Below are positions 53,620 to 62,498 of a stretch of DNA of 64,000 nt, in pieces (the first letter of the stretch is position 1; every line of letters begins with the position of its first letter). Location of the stretch: positions 13,379 through 77,378 of the forward strand of contig CAMPKC010000017.1 in the NCBI GenBank assembly GCA_946887045.1. Reading direction: 5' to 3'. A program made the translations under genes and the position numbers. The notes beneath the pieces are model-generated. The model made no database searches, had not been told where the DNA came from, and was given only the letters and a program-made list of their open reading frames with translations. This DNA comes from an uncultured Sphingobacteriaceae bacterium (GTDB taxonomy: Bacteria > Bacteroidota > Bacteroidia > Sphingobacteriales > Sphingobacteriaceae).

Positions 53620-53632
53620 ATTTAAATTTTGT

Positions 53633-55558
53633 TTAAATAGTTATTTGTGTAATCAATTGATTTTTAAATTCTTCCGATCCCATACTACCTATATCTCCTT
53701 CACCGTGCTTCCGAACTGAAACCAGCCCTTCTGCCATTTCCTTTTCACCTATGATAAGCATATAGGGGATCTTCTTGACTTCGGCATCTCTTATTTTTCT
53801 ACCAATCTTCTCGTCCCGCAAGTCAATCAAGCCGCGAATATCGGAATTATTCAACGATTCTAAAACTTTTTTTGCATAATCTTCATACTTTTCGGAGATG
53901 GGAAGAACAATAAATTGTTCTGGAGTTAACCATAAAGGAAAGTTACCGGCACAGTGCTCAATCAATACTGCTATAAAGCGTTCAAGCGATCCAAAAGGAG
54001 CGCGGTGTATCATCACCGGACGATGTTTTGCGTTATCACTACCCGTATATTCCAACTCAAAACGCTCAGGCAGGTTGTAATCAACCTGAATTGTTCCTAA
54101 CTGCCACTTTCTTCCTAAAGCATCTTTCACCATAAAATCAAGCTTAGGGCCATAAAAAGCGGCCTCACCTAACTCTACCACTGTACGCAAGCCTTTTTCT
54201 TCAGCAGCTTCAATGATCGCTGATTCCGCTAATTGCCAATTTTCGTCAGAACCAATGTATTTTGTCTTATTCTGCGGATCGCGAAGAGAAACCTGTGCGG
54301 TATAATCTGTAAATCCTAAAGCATTAAACACATATAGAACCAAGTCGATCACCTTTTTAAACTCATCCTTCACCTGGTCAGGACGGCAAAATAAATGCGC
54401 ATCATCTTGTGTAAAGCCACGCACACGGGTTAAGCCATGCAATTCCCCACTTTGCTCGTACCGGTAAACAGTACCAAACTCAGCATAACGAACCGGAAGA
54501 TCTTTATATGAACGCGGTTTAGTTTTATAGATTTCGCAATGATGCGGACAATTCATCGGTTTTAAGAAGAACTCCTCTCCTTCTTGCGGTGTTTTTATCG
54601 GCTGAAAGGAATCGGCGCCATATTTTTCGTAGTGCCCTGATGTGATATAAAGATTTTTATGTCCAATATGCGGAGTTACTACTTGCTCGTAGCCGGCTTT
54701 AACCTGTGCACGCTGAAGGAAATTGACCAGTTTTTCGCGTAAAGCAGTCCCTTTAGGTAGCCATAGAGGCAATCCCATGCCAACTTTTTCGGAAAATGCG
54801 AACAGTTCAAGTTCTTTACCAAGTTTACGGTGATCGCGTTTCTTAGCCTCTTCTATCATTTTCAGATAGTCGGTTAATTCGCTCTGCTTCGGAAACGTAA
54901 CTCCGTAAATACGGGTTAACTGTTTCCTTGATTCATCACCGCGCCAATAAGCTCCGGCAACGTTCGTCAGTTTAACCGCCTTTATAAAACCCGTATTTGG
55001 AATATGCGGACCGCGGCACAAATCGGTAAAATTACCTTGGGTGTAAAAAGTAATTGACCCATCGGGAAGATCCTTAATCAGATCCAATTTATATTCATCA
55101 CCTTTTTCGGTAAAATACTGTTCTGCATCAGCTTTGCTGACAGGTTTTCTTACGTATTCAGATTTAGAACGGGCTAGTTCTAAAATTTTATCTTCTATCT
55201 GTTTAAAGTCGTCTGATGAAAAGTCCCGATCGCCAAAATCTACATCATAATAAAACCCTGTTTCAATTGCAGGGCCGATCCCGAATTTTGTACCCGGGTA
55301 CAAAACTTCCAAGGCTTCGGCCATTAAATGCGCCGAGGAGTGCCAGAAAGTTGCTTTAGCGGCAGTATCATTCCAGGTTAGAAGCTTGACATTGGAATCA
55401 GCCTCAATCGGCCGGCTCGCATCCCAAACTTCACCATTTACTTCAGCAGCTAAAACGTTTCTTGCCAGACCTTCAGAAATAGATAAGGCGATTTGGTAAG
55501 AGGAGGTTCCTTTTTCGTATTGCCTGGTAGAACCATCAGGCAGAGTTATATTAATCAT
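53633..55558 (-). CDS. thrS: Threonyl-tRNA synthetase
   Basis: A 641-residue class II synthetase with the TGS domain ([18 protein letters not shown]), the editing domain with [11 protein letters not shown] and the zinc core of the aminoacylation site ([37 protein letters not shown]). Full length. First gene of the operon with infC, rpmI and rplT, the classic order. The -7 box TATTTTTG is at 55632-55639. Confidence 0.97.
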   Translation of the reverse strand: MINITLPDGSTRQYEKGTSSYQIALSISEGLARNVLAAEVNGEVWDASRPIEADSNVKLLTWNDTAAKATFWHSSAHLMAEALEVLYPGTKFGIGPAIETGFYYDVDFGDRDFSSDDFKQIEDKILELARSKSEYVRKPVSKADAEQYFTEKGDEYKLDLIKDLPDGSITFYTQGNFTDLCRGPHIPNTGFIKAVKLTNVAGAYWRGDESRKQLTRIYGVTFPKQSELTDYLKMIEEAKKRDHRKLGKELELFAFSEKVGMGLPLWLPKGTALREKLVNFLQRAQVKAGYEQVVTPHIGHKNLYITSGHYEKYGADSFQPIKTPQEGEEFFLKPMNCPHHCEIYKTKPRSYKDLPVRYAEFGTVYRYEQSGELHGLTRVRGFTQDDAHLFCRPDQVKDEFKKVIDLVLYVFNALGFTDYTAQVSLRDPQNKTKYIGSDENWQLAESAIIEAAEEKGLRTVVELGEAAFYGPKLDFMVKDALGRKWQLGTIQVDYNLPERFELEYTGSDNAKHRPVMIHRAPFGSLERFIAVLIEHCAGNFPLWLTPEQFIVLPISEKYEDYAKKVLESLNNSDIRGLIDLRDEKIGRKIRDAEVKKIPYMLIIGEKEMAEGLVSVRKHGEGDIGSMGSEEFKNQLITQITI

Positions 55559-55631
55559 TTACAAACATGATTTTTGCCTTTCGGCGATTAAAGAAACAAT
55601 AGATTAATCACCTACAATGTGATTAGGGATG

Positions 55632-55639
55632 CAAAAATA
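55632..55639 (-). promoter_or_regulatory. -7 box of the thrS operon
   Basis: Minus-strand TATTTTTG, 73 nt before the thrS ATG. The long leader distinguishes it from the leaderless promoters nearby and leaves room for control of the operon. Confidence 0.5.
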
Positions 55640-55668
55640 GGATTTTATACTGAAAGCTGTAGTCTGAA

Positions 55669-56397
55669 TTATACATTCCCCCAGCCTTGAGTAAGCACAT
55701 CAGCAATATGCATTGTTTTTATTGGGAGTTGGTTTTTATCGATATAGCCCTGCAGGTGCAATAAGCACGAGGCATCTGTTGAGATAATATACTCTGCATC
55801 AACAGCCAAAGCATTATCAACTTTTTGCTGAGCCATAGCGCTTGAAATGGCGTCAAATTTCACAGCGAAGGTTCCGCCAAAGCCGCAACAAGTATCGTTA
55901 TCTTTCATTTCAACCAGATCCAGCCCATGTACTTTAGAGAGTAAAGCTCGAGGCTCGTCTTTTATCTTACATTCTCTCAAGCCAGCACAAGAATCGTGAT
56001 ACACCGCCCTGCCCTCCAGTTCAGCACCGAAGTAATCTTTCTTTATCACGTTGATTAAAAAATCGGATAGCTCAAAAATATTGCTTTGTACAGCGCGGCA
56101 TTTGTTATGAACTGCAGTATTAGTAAATAAATCATTATAATAATTCTTGACCATACCCGTACACGAAGCAGAAGGAGATACAATATAATTACCTTCCGAG
56201 AAATCGTTCAGAAACTTACTACCTACAGCTTTTGCCTCATCCCAAAATCCTGCGTTGAATGCTGGCTGCCCACAGCAGGTTTGCTGAGGATTATATTTGA
56301 CCTTACATCCGGCCTTTTCTAAAACTTTTACAGTGTTAAAAGCAGTTTCCGGGTAAAGTTGATCTATAAAGCAGGGAATAAAAAGTTCAACTGTCAT
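55669..56397 (-). CDS. CCG-domain (Fe-S) oxidoreductase, LutA/YkgE-like
   Basis: A 242-residue protein with two CCG cysteine motifs, QQTCCGQPAFNAG and NDTCCGFGGTFAV, which bind an iron-sulfur cluster. LutA works with LutB and LutC in lactate oxidation, but neither gene is adjacent. The ATG at 56397 (MTVELFIPCFID) is preferred because the upstream TTG is inside the -7 box. It lies 66 bp after the MFS gene on the same strand. Confidence 0.88.
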   Translation of the reverse strand: MTVELFIPCFIDQLYPETAFNTVKVLEKAGCKVKYNPQQTCCGQPAFNAGFWDEAKAVGSKFLNDFSEGNYIVSPSASCTGMVKNYYNDLFTNTAVHNKCRAVQSNIFELSDFLINVIKKDYFGAELEGRAVYHDSCAGLRECKIKDEPRALLSKVHGLDLVEMKDNDTCCGFGGTFAVKFDAISSAMAQQKVDNALAVDAEYIISTDASCLLHLQGYIDKNQLPIKTMHIADVLTQGWGNV

Positions 56398-56406
56398 ATC
56401 GAGGGC

Positions 56407-56414
56407 CAAAGGTA
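56407..56414 (-). promoter_or_regulatory. -7 box of the lutA-like gene
   Basis: Minus-strand TACCTTTG, 9 nt before the ATG at 56397. Confidence 0.55.
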
Positions 56415-56463
56415 AAAGGATAAAGATTAAAAGGTGAAGATTTTCTGAAATCGCCGATAATTT

Positions 56464-57765
56464 CTACTTGCCCTGTTTTGCAGGCCTGGTTCGTAATACA
56501 ACAAACAACATAATCAGTCCTGCGATGAAAAACACAGTTAATGAAAGAGCTGAATTTCTAATATTTGAGTTCTCTTCGATAAAAGCAAACGTAGCCAATC
56601 CAATTACAATGGCTAATTTCTCGGTAACATCGTAAAAACTAAAAAATGAAGCAGTATCGTGTGTATTTACAGGCAGCAATTTTGAATAAGTAGAACGTGA
56701 TAAGGATTGAATACCTCCCATTATAAGTCCCACTAAACCAGCCAGAGCAAAGAACTGAAATTTAGTTTGTATGAAAAATGCAACAATGCACACTCCTATC
56801 CAGATAGAAACCACCATCATCAAAACCCTTATATTCCCAATTTTTGCTGCCATTAACGACATTAGATTGGCTCCTGCTATTGCTACCAGCTGAATAATCA
56901 GAATTGTTGCGATAAGCTCGCTGGTTTCCATCTTCAAAACTTTGGCTCCAAAGGCGGTAGCTACCAGCATAATTGTTTGAACACCTACAGAATAAAAGAA
57001 AAAAGCATATAAAAAACGATGAAGTACGTTGTACTCTTTTAACTGGGTCCAAACTTTACCTAATTCCTGATAACCACTTTCAATAACACTAGAGGATGGC
57101 TTTCTAAGTGCTGGTGTACCTTTGGGCAACCTGTTAAAAGGTATCTGAGCAAAACCGATCCACCAGATGCCGACCAGCAGAAACGATAATCTTGCAGGAA
57201 ACGACGCATCGGTAATTCCAAATAATTCGGGTTTTAAGACAAAAACAAAACATATAATCTGGAGCAACACACTGCCGATATAGCCGTATGAAAATCCCTG
57301 GGCGCTTACTCTGTCCTGGTGATCTACCGTGGCGATTTCCGGGAGATACGAATTACTAAACATGACTCCGCCAATGTATCCCATGGCCGCAATAGCCGAG
57401 CAGATTACTCCCAATTCGAGAGTTTCTAATTTAAAAAAGTACAATCCGATACAGGCAAGCGAACCAAGCCAGGTAAAAAACTTCATAAAAGCTTTTTTAT
57501 TCCCGCGAGCATCCGCAATACCTGAAAGAACTGGCAGCAGAACAGCCATAATCAGGTATGCAACCGAAAGTGAATAGTTAGCCAGAGCAGTATTCACAAA
57601 GCTGAAGCCGAAAAAATCCACCCTATCTCCATGTTCTTCGGTGGTCGTAATGATGGTATAGTATGCGGGAAATATCGTTGAGGTGATTACCAGGTTATAA
57701 GCTGAGTTTGCCCAATCGAACATTGCCCATGCTCTGATTGTACGTTTGTTGTTTTTTTCTTGCAT
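56464..57765 (-). CDS. UMF1-type MFS transporter
   Basis: A 433-residue transporter with about 12 membrane helices. The start RTIRAWAMFDWANSAYNLVI is the UMF1/Atg22-like signature, and GVMFSNSYLPEIA and QSLSRSTYSKLLP are further family blocks. The cargo is unknown; amino acids or small metabolites are guesses. I chose the ATG at 57765 because the longer frame adds an unconserved extension. A -7-like box TATTTTCG lies 10 nt upstream. Confidence 0.87.
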   Translation of the reverse strand: MQEKNNKRTIRAWAMFDWANSAYNLVITSTIFPAYYTIITTTEEHGDRVDFFGFSFVNTALANYSLSVAYLIMAVLLPVLSGIADARGNKKAFMKFFTWLGSLACIGLYFFKLETLELGVICSAIAAMGYIGGVMFSNSYLPEIATVDHQDRVSAQGFSYGYIGSVLLQIICFVFVLKPELFGITDASFPARLSFLLVGIWWIGFAQIPFNRLPKGTPALRKPSSSVIESGYQELGKVWTQLKEYNVLHRFLYAFFFYSVGVQTIMLVATAFGAKVLKMETSELIATILIIQLVAIAGANLMSLMAAKIGNIRVLMMVVSIWIGVCIVAFFIQTKFQFFALAGLVGLIMGGIQSLSRSTYSKLLPVNTHDTASFFSFYDVTEKLAIVIGLATFAFIEENSNIRNSALSLTVFFIAGLIMLFVVLRTRPAKQGK

Positions 57766-57951
57766 ATAATTTGGTCGAAAATAGGATTTTTGAAGAGAAA
57801 GGTAAAATCGGCAAATCAGCATCAAGATAATAGAAGTGAGATTGCTTTGAGAAAGGGTTAAGGAGTGAAGAACGGGTTTGGGTAGTCGTGCAAATCCAAT
57901 TATCTTAAACAAAAACGCTGATACTCCTGTTAGCGGATAAAATCTATAATT

Positions 57952-58332
57952 ATGAAAAGTACATTTTTTATTCTGATATCGGCAATCGCATTAAGCAGTT
58001 GCTCTCGCCCGGCGAAAGATCTGGCAACGGTAGAAATTGGCATGACCAAGGCAGAAGTTACAGAAATTGTAGGCGAACCAAGAAAGAAAAACGTTATCAA
58101 CCAGACGGAAATCTGGGATTATCCCGATTCTAACAGGACTATTGTTTTTAGAATGGACACTGTTTATTCGATCATGACATCTGCCAGGGCCCGGCTGGAT
58201 TCTGTCAGCACCTGGATGGATAGCACAAACACCAAAGTGAAAAAGAGTTTTGGAAAGATTGGAGATAAACTGGAAGATGCAGGGGATAAAATAAAGGAAA
58301 AAACCAAAAAAGATTCAGCGAAAGCAGAATAG
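57952..58332 (+). CDS. Small lipoprotein with BamE-like domain
   Basis: A 126-residue lipoprotein (signal ending LSSC, Cys17). Residues about 25-60 (VEIGMTKAEVTEIVGEP) resemble the BamE/SmpA start with the GMT-x-x-x-V pattern. The C-terminal third is a charged Lys/Asp-rich helix. A role in outer-membrane assembly is possible but unproven. It is divergent from the UMF1 gene and followed by a terminator for the opposite gene. Confidence 0.72.
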   Translation: MKSTFFILISAIALSSCSRPAKDLATVEIGMTKAEVTEIVGEPRKKNVINQTEIWDYPDSNRTIVFRMDTVYSIMTSARARLDSVSTWMDSTNTKVKKSFGKIGDKLEDAGDKIKEKTKKDSAKAE

Positions 58333-58362
58333 AACCTCCATTCTTCATCGCTGCAATAAAAA

Positions 58363-58394
58363 AAGGCTCTGCTAATTCGAAATTGCAGAGCCTT
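58363..58394 (-). terminator. Intrinsic terminator of the periplasmic PAP2 gene
   Basis: AAGGCTCTGC (58363-58372) and GCAGAGCCTT (58385-58394) pair exactly, extended by AATT/AATT. The minus strand gives a T tract, 16 bp after the PAP2 stop; on the plus strand it also follows the BamE-like gene. Confidence 0.8.
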
Positions 58395-58409
58395 ATAAAA
58401 TTTGTTTGG

Positions 58410-59240
58410 TTACTTTAAACGATAGGTCATCGCCATTCCGCTAACGCCATCACCCATAAATGGCTGAACACTTAAGCCATCTACCCTGTTTCTGTTTTTA
58501 TGGAAATGAGGCACTAAAATCCCCGTTACTGCACCAAGCCCATAGCCTAATAAATTATCGCTTAAAAAATGCTGGCCAGCCTTTAAACGCATGTACGCTA
58601 CGCTAGCCGGAATAATAGCAGCCGCGGCCCATACATAAGGCTTTGCTTTGGAATTCGGATTAAAATCGCTGAATACCTTTGCGGTGAAAAAAGTCGCAGC
58701 GGCTGTTGCAGCCGGATGTCCGGCATAAAACGCACGCTGTGAATTTTTGCTCTGGCGTTTACTCATCGGAGCATCTGAACTGTAAACCAATGGACGGGGA
58801 CGGTCTATACCGCCCGCGGTTATGGTAAACATAGCACCGGTTATAAGCATGGTTTCAAGATACATCACAAATACCTGTCCGGTTTTATGACGAATATTCT
58901 TGTTTAACAATGCTACTGCAGGCATGGCAAATGCAGCGTAGAATGGCAGATAACTGTCATCATTTGCTTTATCTGAGAAGTACCCTGCACTAAATCTGTC
59001 GAAACCATTCACATCATTTTTATCCAGAGTTAGTACTTCTGCTTCGGTAAGAGGATCTTTATTTTGAACCATACGAAAACCCAGATAGGTCAGGCCCATA
59101 CCGGCTCCTATAATCGGGCCGTCAACTGCAAACCTGGTTGTATACGGAGAACCAGAACGTTCGGCCGAAGTAGAATCTGATTGGGCAGAAGCGCCGAAAG
59201 AAATTTTAACTAATAACAGAACTATAAGTGTGTATTTCAT
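58410..59240 (-). CDS. Exported PAP2 family phosphatase
   Basis: A 276-residue protein with a signal peptide (ends GASAQ) and the PAP2 motifs in altered form: RPRP (IDRPRPLVY), AGH (RAFYAGHPAATAA, in place of PSGH) and the third motif RLKAGQHFLSD. Hydrophobic stretches remain, so it may be a membrane enzyme with a periplasmic site. The substrate may be a lipid or sugar phosphate. It differs from the other PAP2 at 11.5 kb, which has the standard motifs. Confidence 0.85.
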   Translation of the reverse strand: MKYTLIVLLLVKISFGASAQSDSTSAERSGSPYTTRFAVDGPIIGAGMGLTYLGFRMVQNKDPLTEAEVLTLDKNDVNGFDRFSAGYFSDKANDDSYLPFYAAFAMPAVALLNKNIRHKTGQVFVMYLETMLITGAMFTITAGGIDRPRPLVYSSDAPMSKRQSKNSQRAFYAGHPAATAAATFFTAKVFSDFNPNSKAKPYVWAAAAIIPASVAYMRLKAGQHFLSDNLLGYGLGAVTGILVPHFHKNRNRVDGLSVQPFMGDGVSGMAMTYRLK

Positions 59241-59293
59241 AAATTATTTTACATACTTAACACAACTTTTATACAATTGTTCTATCAACACAT

Positions 59294-60175
59294 TCAGAAG
59301 CGCTCTTCAATGCCCAGGCCAAACAGCGCAAAATCATACTTTACAGGATCTGAAGGGTCAAATTCTCGAAGACGGGCGGTAAGCTCAAGAGCTGTTTGCC
59401 AATCGGTTTGCTTACGTGAAATCAAGTTAAGCTTTCGTGCAACACGATCGACGTGCACATCGCATGGGCAAATGAGTTGTGAGGGATTTATCTTGCTCCA
59501 GATGCCAAAATCGACTCCTTTGTCATCTTTTCGAACCATCCATCGAAGAAACATATTCAAGCGTTTACAGGTAGATTTTTGAGCCGGGGAACTGACGTGC
59601 TTAATGGTTCTGCGAGGATAATCGGGCAAGCTAAAAAAGTATGAGCGAAAATGATTGAGGAAAGCTTCAACAGTACTGTAAGAAAAGGACTCAGACCTTA
59701 AATGCAACTCGCCCGCATAACAGGCCGATGATGCCACCTCTATGGATTGCTGATTTCCCTGAACTTCCTCTAGATATTCCTCCCTGAAAACAGGCGAATT
59801 CAGTTTTGGCAAAAAAGCATCTTCAAGCGATTCATATCTCAAGTAATGATTTCGAAAGAATTCGATAAAGCACAAAAGATCAGTATCATTAAAAGTACGA
59901 TGTTTAAATCCAAGCAAATGTTTTAAATCTGACTCATTATGATTCTTCACAAAATCATAGGGACTGTTATCCAATCTTTCAACAAGTTCATTACACTTAC
60001 TAATTATGGTTTTGCGCTGCCCCCATGCCAGTGTTGCCGCAAAAAAACCCATGATCTCGATATCCTGTTTAATGGAAAATTGATGTGGTATCACTACGGG
60101 ATCGTTGGTTATAAAGTCGATACAGTTATATTGATTAACTTTAGAATCAAGGAAGGCTTTTAGATTTGCTATCAT
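59294..60175 (-). CDS. TIGR02757 (DUF2400) family protein
   Basis: A 293-residue protein of the TIGR02757 family, conserved in Bacteroidota and some other groups. Key blocks are DPVVIPHQFSIKQDIEIMGF, ATLAWGQRKTIISKC and CPCDVHVDRVARKLNLISRK; the last resembles the helix-hairpin-helix/glycosylase fold, so a DNA-related role is possible. Function is not known. No adjacent gene on the same strand. Confidence 0.88.
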   Translation of the reverse strand: MIANLKAFLDSKVNQYNCIDFITNDPVVIPHQFSIKQDIEIMGFFAATLAWGQRKTIISKCNELVERLDNSPYDFVKNHNESDLKHLLGFKHRTFNDTDLLCFIEFFRNHYLRYESLEDAFLPKLNSPVFREEYLEEVQGNQQSIEVASSACYAGELHLRSESFSYSTVEAFLNHFRSYFFSLPDYPRRTIKHVSSPAQKSTCKRLNMFLRWMVRKDDKGVDFGIWSKINPSQLICPCDVHVDRVARKLNLISRKQTDWQTALELTARLREFDPSDPVKYDFALFGLGIEERF

Positions 60176-60498
60176 AAACTGGGAATTCGTTTGTAACGAT
60201 ATTAAATACGATCTGATATATCTAACAAGAAACGTTCTGGTTCAAAGTTGTGGAATATTAAATAATCCGCCGATTATTACAAACGAATAAATGTAAAAAA
60301 TGAAATGAATATTTTAATCAGATTCTGAACTAAGCACATTTAAACCCCTATTTAAAAATTCCGGTAACCTAAATTCTTATTTTTAGTAGAATAACCCATA
60401 TTTTGCGGACAGAACCACGGGTTAATTTCTTATATCTAGAGTCGTTGGGAAGGATAGCCGAATTATGATACTCTTAATAAATACAATGTCTAACCAGT
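60176..60498. other. Gene-free region between TIGR02757 and the PAS sensor
   Basis: No gene is seen. It is AT-rich and must hold the promoters of two divergent genes. A 7-bp hairpin (AATAATC/GATTATT, 60261-60278, 4-nt loop) is present. No reliable promoter box could be assigned. Confidence 0.6.
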
Positions 60499-62259
60499 AT
60501 GGCATCATTAGAAAACATCTTATCTGTCGTTAATGCCAGTCCTACTTCTTGTCTTATCTTATATCCGGATGCGCCGCGTTATACCGTTGTTGAAGTTAAT
60601 GAGACTTTTATTCGGGAAGTGGGCGTCTCCAGGTGTGATATAATCGGGAAAGGACTTTTTGAAGCATTTATAGACAATCGTGATGACACGGCATCTGAGA
60701 GTGGTAATGTTGTAAAAACCTCATTAGAGCATGCTGCACTTCTAAAAAAGGCGCATAAGGTAAGGAAGCAGAGATATGACGTTGCGTTGGAGTCGGGCGG
60801 TTTTGAGGTGCGTTACTGGGATTGGGACACCTACCCTATATTGGATGAGAATAATAATGTGCAGTTTATACTTCACAATCCGGTAGATATTACCGAACAA
60901 GTTAAACAGGTAGAATCAGAACGACAAAAATATCAAAGTCTTTTTAATTCAAGTCCGCTGCCTATGTGGGTATACGACTTTGAAAGCCTTCGATTTCTTG
61001 ACATTAATGAAGCTGCGATCAATCATTATGGCTATAGTGAAGAGGAGTTTCTATCAATGACAATTAAAGATATTAGGCCAAAAAGTGAAATTAGTATACT
61101 TGAGAACATACTTGCCAAAAACGTAAAAGAAGGTGCTTTCAATAAGAGTTCGGTTAAGCATTTGAAAAAGAACGGTGAAGAAATCTTTGTTCACATCGAA
61201 GGTAATTCCATGATGTCTGGAGGTAAAAAAGCCCGAATAGTGGTAGCCACAGATGTTACTGAAAAGTTGAAAACTGAGCGGGCATTAATTGCCAGCGAGC
61301 AGCGCTTTAAAGCTCTTGTCCAAAACGGTTCGGATTTAATAAACATACTGGATACAGAAGGCAATTTTCAATACATTAGTCCGGCTTGCGAGAAGGTATT
61401 CGGAATACACGGCGAGTATTTAACCGGAAAAAACATATATGATTTTATCCATGAAGATGATAAAGGACGGGTGATAAGTCAATTTTTACAGCTAAACCCT
61501 GCTCAGAGCATTAAAATATGTCCATTTCGCTTTAAGGATACAAAAAATCGCTTTCGATGGATTGAGACCATCGTTACCGATATGACGAACGATCCGGCGG
61601 TTGGCGGCATCGTGACAAATTCAAGAGATGTTACACAGGACATACACAATGATATAAAAATAAGGGAGGGTATTGAGAGATTTAAAATCGTCTCGAAAGC
61701 AACAAGCGATGTGATATACGACTGGAATTTCCCGAGTAATAAGATTAAATGGAGTAAAGGCCTGCAGACAATATTTGGGCACAAAAAAATCGTAAGCTTA
61801 GCAGATTGGTGGTATGACTTGATTCATCCGGATGATGCCGAACGTATTAAAACGCGCATTGAATTACACATGAACAATCGCAAGACCAGATGGCAGGATG
61901 AGTATCGGTTCCGTTGTACTGACGGGACCTATAAAGTTGTTCTCGATAGGGGCGTTTTGATCTATAAGGGAAAAACACCTGTGCGAATGATAGGATGCAT
62001 GCAGGATATTACAGAACGGGTAAATCATATTCAGGCAATTGAAGAGCAAAATAAGCGATTTCATCAAATTTCATGGATTCAGTCTCATTTGGTAAGAGCT
62101 CCCCTATCTCGCATTATGGGAATAACAGCTCTAATGTGTCACGGAGATATGGATGAACAACTTATTAAAGAATTACTTCCGCATCTTGACGAGTCGGCCA
62201 AAGAATTAGATGAAATCATCAGAGACATTGTTAAAAAAGCTGAGCGGTTTCAACAATAG
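60499..62259 (+). CDS. Multi-PAS sensor with histidine-kinase dimerisation helix but no ATPase
   Basis: A 586-residue cytosolic protein with about four PAS domains (residues about 10-125, 145-255, 270-385, 395-510; e.g. LFNSSPLPMWVYDFESLRFL, LINILDTEGNFQYISPACEKV, DGTYKVVLDRGVLIYKGKTP). A C-terminal helical hairpin with ISWIQSHLVRAPLSRIMGIT (His in SHLVRAPL) is the HisKA-like phosphoacceptor region. The protein ends about 50 residues later, so no HATPase domain is present. It might be phosphorylated by another kinase or act as a scaffold; orphan receivers lie at 2.1 and 14.1 kb. Confidence 0.87.
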   Translation: MASLENILSVVNASPTSCLILYPDAPRYTVVEVNETFIREVGVSRCDIIGKGLFEAFIDNRDDTASESGNVVKTSLEHAALLKKAHKVRKQRYDVALESGGFEVRYWDWDTYPILDENNNVQFILHNPVDITEQVKQVESERQKYQSLFNSSPLPMWVYDFESLRFLDINEAAINHYGYSEEEFLSMTIKDIRPKSEISILENILAKNVKEGAFNKSSVKHLKKNGEEIFVHIEGNSMMSGGKKARIVVATDVTEKLKTERALIASEQRFKALVQNGSDLINILDTEGNFQYISPACEKVFGIHGEYLTGKNIYDFIHEDDKGRVISQFLQLNPAQSIKICPFRFKDTKNRFRWIETIVTDMTNDPAVGGIVTNSRDVTQDIHNDIKIREGIERFKIVSKATSDVIYDWNFPSNKIKWSKGLQTIFGHKKIVSLADWWYDLIHPDDAERIKTRIELHMNNRKTRWQDEYRFRCTDGTYKVVLDRGVLIYKGKTPVRMIGCMQDITERVNHIQAIEEQNKRFHQISWIQSHLVRAPLSRIMGITALMCHGDMDEQLIKELLPHLDESAKELDEIIRDIVKKAERFQQ

Positions 62260-62498
62260 CGATGTAAAATGTTTCCTAATTTAGCCCTCTTACCTGTTTG
62301 CATAAAAAAAGAATCGGCCTCTCTGTGGTAACCAAAACTGCGAAAAAGATGTTCCGCTTAAAATCCCTGGAAAAACCGAAAAGTTTTCCGAGCTAATTAC
62401 AAAAACCGGGAAAGCTTAGATATTTCAAAATAGGCAGTACAAAGTTCAACTTATAACAGATAGAATAGATACATTTATAGTCTCATTTTTATAAGTTG

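Noticed and set aside
55559..55668. Possible T-box or attenuator in the thrS leader
   Set aside because: No T-box core sequence or terminator hairpin is visible; T-box control is not expected in this phylum.
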